A DNA stretch of 64,000 nt. Source: Vulcanimicrobiota bacterium (GTDB lineage: Bacteria; Vulcanimicrobiota; Xenobia; Xenobiales; JADMJV01). Location of the stretch: contig JAHBVR010000018.1 in the NCBI GenBank assembly GCA_019637395.1, positions 108,352-172,351 of the forward strand, read 5' to 3'. Below the pieces are notes generated by a model. The model was given only the letters and a program-made list of their open reading frames with translations. It searched no databases and was not told where the DNA came from. The first letter of the stretch is position 1, and every line of letters starts with the position of its first letter. Positions 57,441-64,000 of this stretch are shown piece after piece. Both the position numbers and the translations under genes were made by a program.

Positions 57441-58585
57441 CAGCGACCCTTGATTTCTTCCAACACTTGTTGCTGCATCTCGGCGGCGCTTTCCAGATCC
57501 TGGCGCAGGCGCGGAAGCAGCCGTTCCAATCCGGGGGCGTCCCGGCCCGGCAAGTAGTCACGAATTTCGGCCACCGTTCCGGCCAACTGCAGCAGAGCGG
57601 CCTCCAAATCAGGCTGTTTGAGCGGCAACTGCTTGACTTTCTTGACCATCTCCTGGGCCTGAGCCTCGGATTCCTGGCTCAAAACCTGGAGAAGCTCCCA
57701 ATCTTCCCGGCGATTTTCGGCGCAGGCTCGCTCGGCCACAGCCAGCAAACCGTCGCCGCTCTCTTCCGGCGCGCCTACCGGCTGTCCGCATTCCGGACAT
57801 TGTTGCTCATCGGTCAAGCGCACCAGGCCCAGACAGCCGTCGCACCAGACCGCCGGAGTGCCGGCCAGGGCCTGGATCTCTTCATGGATGGTCAAGGCTT
57901 GCTGAGCGCAGTCGTGCAGCACACGCTTGGATTCGGCCCCCGGGGGCTGCCCTTCCGTGATTTGCTCGGACAATTGTTGCAGAGCGTTTTCCTGCACTTC
58001 CAGGAGGTCGAGAAGTTGCTCCACCGCGGCCAATCGAACGGGCGATTGGCGCATCTGTTCGCCTAACAACTGAAAATGCTGAGAGACTCCGGCCAGGCGT
58101 TCCTGCATCAACTCCGGGGCCAGCACGCCCCTTTCATAAAGCTGCAAACACCTTAAGATCTCGTGGATATAAGGGGATGCGGCCAGCCTCGGGCGCTCCT
58201 CTTCCAGCTCACGGATCTGGCCAAAAACCTCAAAAAGCGAGTTCAGAGCGGCGCCCAGCCCTTGGACTCTTTTCTCGGAAATCCCTTCCCAATCGCCTTC
58301 CCATTCCTTGAGTACATCGGCCTGGTCTTCGCAAACCGCCAGCCGCTGCAAAGCCGTTTCGATCAATGACTGCAAAGGTCCGTGCGCTTCTTGAAAGCGG
58401 ATCTCGCTGCGGAAGACCGCCGAAATCTGAGACATCTCCAATTGGAAGCGGGAAAACTCTCGCGCCAGGGCTTCTCCTTCCATCTCGCCGCTGCGCCAGG
58501 CGGCCATGGAAAGCGCCCAGCTATTGAAACTCGATAGCGGAGTCAGCGAGGGGAAGCCCAGATTGGCCAAGGATATCATCAGCAC
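57440..58585 (-). CDS. Helical protein with central zinc ribbon, paralogue 2
   Basis: 381 residues. Long helical segments at both ends with a zinc ribbon in the middle (CDGCLGLVRLTDEQQCPECG, about residue 250). Same plan as the protein at 49575-50765. Unknown function. Residues 1-30 are weakly supported; an alternative start is ATG 58483 (MEGEALAREF). It is followed by rraA with a TGATG overlap. Confidence 0.5.
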   Translation of the reverse strand: MLMISLANLGFPSLTPLSSFNSWALSMAAWRSGEMEGEALAREFSRFQLEMSQISAVFRSEIRFQEAHGPLQSLIETALQRLAVCEDQADVLKEWEGDWEGISEKRVQGLGAALNSLFEVFGQIRELEEERPRLAASPYIHEILRCLQLYERGVLAPELMQERLAGVSQHFQLLGEQMRQSPVRLAAVEQLLDLLEVQENALQQLSEQITEGQPPGAESKRVLHDCAQQALTIHEEIQALAGTPAVWCDGCLGLVRLTDEQQCPECGQPVGAPEESGDGLLAVAERACAENRREDWELLQVLSQESEAQAQEMVKKVKQLPLKQPDLEAALLQLAGTVAEIRDYLPGRDAPGLERLLPRLRQDLESAAEMQQQVLEEIKGR

Positions 58586-58729
58586 CAGTTTGCTTCGCAG
58601 GGACGAGAACCTTTAACCATTTCGTTACGTTTGTTACAGGCCGCTAATATCAAGCCGGAGACTGGCGCTTCATCTTGTTCTATTCTAGATGCAATATATC
58701 AGGGTGCGAACCCGAAGATGAGGTGCAGG

Positions 58730-59551
58730 ATGTTTCAAGCGCAGTTCGGTTCTCCTATGGGCGTAGGCTTTAATCCCGGCTTCGGCATGCAGTCGATGCT
58801 GGGTGGCGGCGGTCAGATGCAGATGATGCAGATGATGATGACCATGATGGCAATGATGCAACAGATGATGCAGATGATGGGCGGAATGGGAGGAATGAAC
58901 GGCGGCTGTTGTCCCGGCATGGGCGGCTTTCCGGGCATGGGCGGCGACCCGTTTGGAGGCTTTGGAAACCAGCTGGGTAACGGCTTTGGCTTCCCCGGTG
59001 GAGGCGCTGGATTCCCCGGTGGCGGCTTCCCTGGCGGCTTTTCGCCCCCCGGCGTGCCCTTCGGCGGCGGCTTTACTCCCGGCGGCGGTAACTTCGGCGG
59101 CCCGGGCAATTTTGGAGGGCCCGGCGGCGCCTTTGGCCCCGGCAACGCTCCCCCGGCCGGACCCGGTAATTTCGGCGGTCCTTCGGCTTTCGGCAATCGT
59201 CTGGCGGCCGATGCTCAACAAATCGCCCAAAGCGGCGTGGCCGGTCGCGGTGGCAACTGTAAACGCGGCGTGCGCATGGCCTTGAATCGCCAGGGCGTCA
59301 ACCTCGATGGCCTCTCGGCTTACCAGGGCGCTGACCAGCTCGCCCGCAACCCGCGCTTCCGCGAAGTGCAGGTGCCGACCAGCCAGTTGCGCAGTCTGCC
59401 CCCCGGTGCCATCGTAGTCTGGAATCGCAAGCCCGGCCATCCCCACGGGCATATTTCCATCGCGCTCGGCAATGGCCGCGAGGCCAGTGACGTGATCCGC
59501 AACCAGATCACCGGCTATGGTTCTCAACACCGCGTCTTCCTGCCCAAGTAA
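58730..59551 (+). CDS. Met/Gly-rich protein with CHAP/NlpC-like C-terminal domain
   Basis: 273 residues. Residues about 24-50 are a Met/Gln-rich stretch (MQMMQMMMTMMAMMQQ), then a Gly/Pro/Phe-rich region (FPGGGFPGGFSPPG). The C-terminal 110 residues hold C177 (GNCKRGVRMALNRQG) and HGHISIALGNGREASD (H241), the Cys-His pair of CHAP or NlpC/P60-type peptidoglycan hydrolases. No signal peptide. ATG 58730 with GAGG about 8 nt upstream was chosen; ATG 58718 is also possible. The Met-rich part may bind copper (inference). The next gene follows after 1 nt. Confidence 0.6.
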   Translation: MFQAQFGSPMGVGFNPGFGMQSMLGGGGQMQMMQMMMTMMAMMQQMMQMMGGMGGMNGGCCPGMGGFPGMGGDPFGGFGNQLGNGFGFPGGGAGFPGGGFPGGFSPPGVPFGGGFTPGGGNFGGPGNFGGPGGAFGPGNAPPAGPGNFGGPSAFGNRLAADAQQIAQSGVAGRGGNCKRGVRMALNRQGVNLDGLSAYQGADQLARNPRFREVQVPTSQLRSLPPGAIVVWNRKPGHPHGHISIALGNGREASDVIRNQITGYGSQHRVFLPK

Positions 59552-59552
59552 C

Positions 59553-59885
59553 ATGGATGAGGAAGAGTTGCCTCCTCCTCAGGAGGAAGACGACGACGAG
59601 CCAGAGGATCGCAATTTGCTGCTCGAGCAGTTGAAGGCGCTGGGCTCCCATGCGGGTCCCGCCTCCAGTTTGTTGCGCGCGGGGCATAACTGGTTGCAGG
59701 GCAACTTGAGCAATTCCGAACTCAAGGCGCGCGCCGAGGAATTCGAATCGGGACTGGACGAAGATCTGGACGATCCCCTGTTGCTCAGTCAACTGGATCG
59801 CCTGGAGGAGGGTCTGGAAAGCGGTCTGCCCGATCAGGTACTCTATGCCTTGCTGGGATTGGGTTCGCAGGTCAAACCGGTTTAG
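59553..59885 (+). CDS. Hypothetical acidic protein
   Basis: 110 residues with a very acidic start (MDEEELPPPQEEDDDE) and a helical remainder. No family. It starts 1 nt after the preceding stop (taacATG), so they are one operon. Its 3' end overlaps the convergent hybrid kinase by 14 nt. Confidence 0.6.
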   Translation: MDEEELPPPQEEDDDEPEDRNLLLEQLKALGSHAGPASSLLRAGHNWLQGNLSNSELKARAEEFESGLDEDLDDPLLLSQLDRLEEGLESGLPDQVLYALLGLGSQVKPV

Positions 59886-61662
59886 GACCCTGGCGCGCAA
59901 AGCGCGCCAGGGCTTTGAGCAGGCGATTTTCCTGGATAGGTTTGCTTATGTAGTCGTCCATGCCGGAAGCCAGGCAGCGTTCCCGATCTTCGGGGAAGGC
60001 ATTGGCGGTGAGCGCCACGATCCAGGGGCGAATTTCCAGATCCTCGCGGCGCAGGCGCATGGTTGCCTCGAGGCCGTCCATGACCGGCATTTGCAGGTCC
60101 ATGAACAACAAATCAATCGGGTTTTCCCGGCAATATTCGAGAGCCTGCAAGCCGTTGACGACGCAGTGGCTGGTGTATCCCAGGCGTTTGAGCAGCGCCG
60201 CGGCGACCTTCTGATTGACCGGATTGTCTTCCGCGATCAGCACGCGCGTCTCTTTGGGAGGTAGGACAGCCTCGGTGGTAGTTACTTCGCCGGAACGATC
60301 CGGCGCGCTGGTACGCACCACCGGCAAACGCAGGCAAAAAATACTGCCCTTGGGGTGAATCGGGGCCTCCCAATCACCGGGTGCATTGGCACTGACCAGA
60401 CCGCGGCTGGCCACCCAGCAATGGCCGCCCATGAGTTCGGCCAGTTGCTTACAGATAGCCAATCCCAGGCCAGTGCCACGATATTCCCGCGTACTGGAAG
60501 CGTCTGCCTGCACGAAAGGCTCAAAAATCGCCGTCAACTGGTGCGCCGGCACACCAATGCCGGTGTCGGAGACACGCACTTCGAGGAGGGTCTTGTCGCT
60601 TTCTTCCAGGATAAAGCAGCTGAGTTGGATGGCGCCCTCGGAGGTGAATTTGATGGCATTGCTGAGCAAGTTGCTGACGATCTGGCGGAAGCGCGTCCGG
60701 TCCCCCCGCAACCAGTAGCTTTGGCCGACCCCGTGAAATTCATAGGTCAGTTCCAACTCCCGCTGGCGCGCCAGCGGCTGAAAAAGCGACACCACCGCTT
60801 TGAGACAATCGGCCAGCTCAAAGGGAGTCGACTCGATTTGAAATTGGCCCGACTCAATCTTGGAAAGGTCCAGCACGTCGCTGATAATTTCCAGCAGCGA
60901 CTCACAACTCTCGCGCAAGCCTGAAACCCACTCCTTCTGTTGTTCCGACAGCGGGGTGTCGAGCAGCAGCGTGGACATGCCGAAGATGGCGTTCATGGGA
61001 GTGCGGATCTCGTGGCTCATGGTAGCCAGGAAGCGGCTTTTGGCACGGCTGGCATCTTCCAGAGCGGTCGAGCGTTCTTGTGAGAGCAGGCGAAAGCGGA
61101 TGGTGCCCAGTTGGCGGCGCGACAGGCTGCGCGCCGTCAGGGTCAGGAAGAGCAGGTAGATGAGCAGGGCCGGGCCGGTGCCGTTAAAGCTTCCGCCTTC
61201 GGCCAGCAAAACCAGGCAGGGACTGATCATGATCAATCCGGCGTAGGCCAGATAGAGGCGGGTATCGCCGGCCAGGGAAATCAGGGCGCCGGTAGCCAGT
61301 CCTCCGGACATCAAAGCAGCTAACTGAGCGGGCGCCTGGCTGCCGTAATAGTGGACGGCCATTCCTGAGTAGGCACACCAGCACAGGGCCTGGGACAGCG
61401 TCAGCAGGGCAAACCCCCGGGGCCAGTGGTTGGGCATCTGGCGCGAGGAAAGCACTCGCCAGGTCCAGGCGATGCGTCCCAGGCCCAGCAAGAAGGAAAC
61501 CAGTATCAGGCCAATCACCAGGGAACCATGCTCGGCGAAGACCGGGCCGCTGAACGAGGCGACCAGAATGCAGACGGGATAGGCAAGCGAGGCGGGGATG
61601 GCGGTATCGGCCATCTCCAACCAGGTCTCGCGGCGAGCCTCTGCCAAGACACGCATGCCCAT
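59872..61662 (-). CDS. Hybrid histidine kinase
   Basis: 596 residues. Membrane sensor with about six TM helices (residues 25-185), then HisKA with H-box [19 protein letters not shown], HATPase_c with [16 protein letters not shown] and [12 protein letters not shown], and a receiver ([31 protein letters not shown]). The phospho-Asp is in [13 protein letters not shown] 61662 was chosen for GGAGGGG just upstream. The TM part is of the MASE/7TM type with no known ligand domain. The partner regulator is not adjacent; phosphorelay to another protein is likely. Confidence 0.9.
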   Translation of the reverse strand: MGMRVLAEARRETWLEMADTAIPASLAYPVCILVASFSGPVFAEHGSLVIGLILVSFLLGLGRIAWTWRVLSSRQMPNHWPRGFALLTLSQALCWCAYSGMAVHYYGSQAPAQLAALMSGGLATGALISLAGDTRLYLAYAGLIMISPCLVLLAEGGSFNGTGPALLIYLLFLTLTARSLSRRQLGTIRFRLLSQERSTALEDASRAKSRFLATMSHEIRTPMNAIFGMSTLLLDTPLSEQQKEWVSGLRESCESLLEIISDVLDLSKIESGQFQIESTPFELADCLKAVVSLFQPLARQRELELTYEFHGVGQSYWLRGDRTRFRQIVSNLLSNAIKFTSEGAIQLSCFILEESDKTLLEVRVSDTGIGVPAHQLTAIFEPFVQADASSTREYRGTGLGLAICKQLAELMGGHCWVASRGLVSANAPGDWEAPIHPKGSIFCLRLPVVRTSAPDRSGEVTTTEAVLPPKETRVLIAEDNPVNQKVAAALLKRLGYTSHCVVNGLQALEYCRENPIDLLFMDLQMPVMDGLEATMRLRREDLEIRPWIVALTANAFPEDRERCLASGMDDYISKPIQENRLLKALARFARQGPKPV

Positions 61663-61784
61663 CTCGTCCCCTCCTTCTCTTGCCTTTGCTTTTGGGTTCG
61701 GCCGTGAGGTCAAAGGGATCCTGCACCACCGCTTTCAGGTTCTGGCCTGGAGGGGGTCGCTCGCCGGTAAGCGAACGCAACTTG

Positions 61785-62666
61785 GTGAATATTCAAGGAG
61801 TCATTCCCGCGCCACCCTTTGCTCTGCTCGAGTTCAGCGGGGTCGAGCGCAACGACTTTCTGCAGCGTCTGCTCAGCAACGAAATGTTGCTCAAGCCGGG
61901 TCAGGCCACCGCGGCCTATTATCTCAACGTGCAAGGCCGCCCGCTGGCCCAGTTCTGGGCCTTTCAATGGTACGAAATCACCTGGCTGGTATGTCCCAAG
62001 GAACAGGCCGAATCGGCCCTGGCGGAGCTGGACAAGATGCATTTCGGGGAAAAGCTGCGCATGCACGATCGCACCCGCGACTGGCAGTCCACCTTGCTGG
62101 TGGGGTCGACACGGGAGGAATGGCTGCGCCAACGCCTGGGACAGGAGCCGCCGGCCGGCCCCTGGGCCTTTCAGCCAGAGGACGACTGGCTGCTGTGCCG
62201 CTTCCCCTTCCTGGCCTCGGGCAGCGACCTGGTGTGGAGCAAGAGGCCGCTTTTTGACGATCTGCGCGATCTGAGCTCGCACTGGGAACTGGAGCGCATT
62301 CAGGCGGCTCGCCCCTGGCCTTCGGATTGGGGCGAGAAAACCATGCTTTTAGAAATCGCCGATGGAACCGACTATCTGGACGGTAAAGGCTGCTATCCCG
62401 GACAGGAAGTGGTGGCCCGAACCCTGCACCGCGGCCATATCAACCGACATATCGCGGTGGTGGCCGGCGGCGGTGCGCCGCCGGCCAGCGGAACCAAACT
62501 CAAGGCCGAGGACAAGGATGCCGGCTGGATTTCCAGTGTGGCCCGGGATGGCGATGGGTTTACGGCGCTGGCGTTTCTTCGCCGTGAGTTCTGGGAGCCC
62601 GGCACCGAATTGGCGAGAGAAGACGGGGGAACCGTGACGGTTCAAGCCGCGCGGCGGGAGGCATAA
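61785..62666 (+). CDS. ygfZ: YgfZ-like folate-binding Fe-S cluster assembly factor
   Basis: 293 residues. The signature [13 protein letters not shown] (C203) is typical of YgfZ/IBA57, which uses tetrahydrofolate in repair or assembly of Fe-S proteins. The preceding part has the YgfZ fold, [20 protein letters not shown]. Start is uncertain, GTG 61785 or TTG 61782, without a clear ribosome site. Neighbouring thyA and folA also depend on folate, so the cluster is coherent. Confidence 0.88.
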   Translation: MNIQGVIPAPPFALLEFSGVERNDFLQRLLSNEMLLKPGQATAAYYLNVQGRPLAQFWAFQWYEITWLVCPKEQAESALAELDKMHFGEKLRMHDRTRDWQSTLLVGSTREEWLRQRLGQEPPAGPWAFQPEDDWLLCRFPFLASGSDLVWSKRPLFDDLRDLSSHWELERIQAARPWPSDWGEKTMLLEIADGTDYLDGKGCYPGQEVVARTLHRGHINRHIAVVAGGGAPPASGTKLKAEDKDAGWISSVARDGDGFTALAFLRREFWEPGTELAREDGGTVTVQAARREA

Positions 62667-62667
62667 C

Positions 62668-63462
62668 GTGCACGAGTATTTGAGAGTTCTGCGCGAGGTC
62701 CGCGAACGGGGTATCTTCAAGGAGGACCGCACCGGCACGGGAACATTGAGCCTTTTTGGCGCTCAGATGCGCTTTGATCTGGCCGCCGGCTTCCCGGCCG
62801 TGACCACCAAGAAGCTGCACATGAAGTCCATTCTCTATGAGCTGCTCTGGTTTTTGCGCGGCGACACTAACGTGCACTGGTTGCAGCAACACGGAGTCAG
62901 CATTTGGGATGAATGGGCCGATAGCGAAGGCAACCTGGGGCGCATCTACGGAGCCCAGTGGCGTTCCTGGCGCCGGCCTGACGGCGCAACCATCGATCAG
63001 ATCCGCCAGGTGGTCGAGGGCTTGCAGAAGAATCCGGATTCCCGCCGGCACATCGTGAGCGCCTGGAATCCCGGCGAGCTGGATGAGATGTCTCTGCCCC
63101 CCTGCCACGCTTTCTTCCAGTTTTACGTGGCCCAGGGCCGGCTCTCGTGCCAGCTTTATCAGCGCAGCGCCGACCTGTTTCTGGGAGTGCCCTTCAACAT
63201 CGCTTCCTATGCAGCCCTGACCATGATGATGGCCCAGGTCTGCGGATTGCAGTTGGGCGACTTCGTGCACACCCTGGGAGACGCCCACATTTACAGCAAT
63301 CACCTGGAGCAGGTCGATTTGCAGTTGAGCCGCACCCCCAATCCCCTGCCCACGCTCAAACTCAATCCCGAGCGCCGGCAGCTGGAGGATTTCGAGTATG
63401 AAGACTTCGAGCTGATCAACTATCAGCACCATCCGGCCATCAAGGCACCGGTAGCGGTCTGA
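62668..63462 (+). CDS. thyA: Thymidylate synthase
   Basis: Makes dTMP from dUMP with methylene-tetrahydrofolate. 264 residues, the same length as the E. coli enzyme. [23 protein letters not shown] and [12 protein letters not shown], with catalytic Cys at 146, are seen, and then [21 protein letters not shown] 62668 is the start, 1 nt after the ygfZ stop. The stop overlaps folA (TGATG). Confidence 0.97.
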   Translation: MHEYLRVLREVRERGIFKEDRTGTGTLSLFGAQMRFDLAAGFPAVTTKKLHMKSILYELLWFLRGDTNVHWLQQHGVSIWDEWADSEGNLGRIYGAQWRSWRRPDGATIDQIRQVVEGLQKNPDSRRHIVSAWNPGELDEMSLPPCHAFFQFYVAQGRLSCQLYQRSADLFLGVPFNIASYAALTMMMAQVCGLQLGDFVHTLGDAHIYSNHLEQVDLQLSRTPNPLPTLKLNPERRQLEDFEYEDFELINYQHHPAIKAPVAV

Positions 63463-63941
63463 TGCTGATCACCATCGCGGCCCTGAGCCGCAACCGCGTA
63501 ATCGGCGAACAAGGTCAGATCCCATGGAATCTTCCGGGAGATATGCGGCATTTCCGGGAAAGTACCTCAGGCGGCGTGATCGTGATGGGGCGGACGACCT
63601 TCGAGTCCATCGGGCGCCCCTTGCCCGGTCGCGAAAACTGGGTGCTCAGCCGGGGCAATCCCCCGCTCCCCGAGGGGGTGAGGCTCTTTCACACGGTCGA
63701 GGAAGTGCTGTCGGTCGTTCCCAGCCATAAACCCGTCTGGATCATCGGCGGCGAGCAAGTCTACCGTGCCTTCCTCCCCCACTGCCAGAAACAGTCGCTC
63801 ACTTTCATCGACGCCGACATCGACGGCGACACCCGCTACCCCGAGTTCAACGAGGCGGAGTGGGAACTCAGCGAAACCCAACCCGGGCCGTCCGGCGAAG
63901 AATATGACTACGAATTCAGGGTTTACGTCCGCAGGGAATAG
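63462..63941 (+). CDS. folA: Dihydrofolate reductase
   Basis: 159 residues. Regenerates tetrahydrofolate after thyA. Seen: ITIAALSRNRVIGEQGQIPWNLPGDM (abbreviated) with the catalytic acidic residue, VIVMGRTTFESIGRPLPGR and VWIIGGEQVYRAFLP. The length is typical. ATG 63462 overlaps the thyA stop (TGATG). This is the usual thyA-folA pair. Confidence 0.97.
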   Translation: MLITIAALSRNRVIGEQGQIPWNLPGDMRHFRESTSGGVIVMGRTTFESIGRPLPGRENWVLSRGNPPLPEGVRLFHTVEEVLSVVPSHKPVWIIGGEQVYRAFLPHCQKQSLTFIDADIDGDTRYPEFNEAEWELSETQPGPSGEEYDYEFRVYVRRE

Positions 63942-64000
63942 TGGCCGGTCAAGGCTTGGCGGGGTGGGAGAATAAGCTATCGAACATTGTTTCGGCAGAA

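Overview
The window is GC-rich, densely packed chromosomal DNA from a bacterium with an outer membrane. The envelope evidence is an SLH-type beta-barrel porin (19456-21819), a periplasmic Spy/CpxP-like protein, cupredoxins with signal peptides, and flagellar/type III export protein FliP at the left edge. The SLH-porin, many Hanks-type kinase and FHA proteins, and several TANNNT-N6-start (leaderless-looking) gene starts would fit a diderm Terrabacteria-type lineage (for example the Eremiobacterota/Armatimonadota neighbourhood). That placement is inference, because no rRNA or universal marker set is present. I saw no tRNA or rRNA gene, no CRISPR array, no transposase and no phage block.

Layout. 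1-2.1 kb: end of a hypothetical gene, fliP, and convergent adk. 2.3-13.3 kb: a phospho-signalling region with a 1196-aa kinase/ATPase/TPR protein, an MrfA-like repair helicase, an FHA-TM-clostripain-like protease and a second FHA protein, followed by a tightly coupled phosphopantetheinyl transferase and two GT2 glycosyltransferases. 13.4-19.5 kb: an ACT-domain regulator, small envelope proteins, a carbamoyltransferase cassette (DUF5989, SxtJ-like, NodU/CmcH-type), an SGNH hydrolase and a TPR membrane protein. 19.5-26.8 kb: SLH porin, cupredoxin, Cache-PAS sensor and MFS-HEAT transporter. 26.9-31.9 kb: GST, secreted GH43, eIF1-like YciH, Fur-family repressor, PLP decarboxylase and a lone microcompartment shell protein. 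32-37 kb: a nucleotidyltransferase/TIGR04222 pair, DUF1287, a LysR regulator, and an ArsM-like methyltransferase whose reading frame crosses an in-frame TGA followed by a SECIS-like hairpin, i.e. a probable selenoprotein. 37.2-40.2 kb: three pilin-like genes. 40.2-41.3 kb: a patch of decayed genes. 41.4-44.7 kb: tandem NarL-type regulators and a sigma/anti-sigma/CpxP-like triad. 44.5-49.2 kb: a class III cyclase with a second cupredoxin, and an ABC-2 transporter. 49.2-59.9 kb: glycine-rich and helical/zinc-ribbon proteins of unknown role, a membrane Ser/Thr kinase, ATP:cobalamin adenosyltransferase, a TerB-like protein, a subtilase, an RraA-like protein and a Met/Gly-rich putative peptidase. 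59.9-64 kb: a hybrid histidine kinase, YgfZ, ThyA and FolA.

How it works together. Many genes are translationally coupled by ATGA, TGATG, GTGA or TTGA overlaps, and many convergent pairs overlap at their 3' ends, so transcription units are compact. Signal transduction is over-represented: two Hanks kinases, two FHA proteins, a hybrid kinase, a degenerate sensor, a cyclase, two NarL-type regulators, an ECF sigma factor, and LysR and Fur regulators.

Most notable observations: the candidate selenocysteine-containing ArsM-like methyltransferase; the FHA-protease close to a kinase/ATPase; a GC-rich hairpin repeat at five loci, twice in frame inside genes and three times in leader regions; the orphan BMC shell gene; and the twice-occurring cupredoxin-plus-sensor pair.
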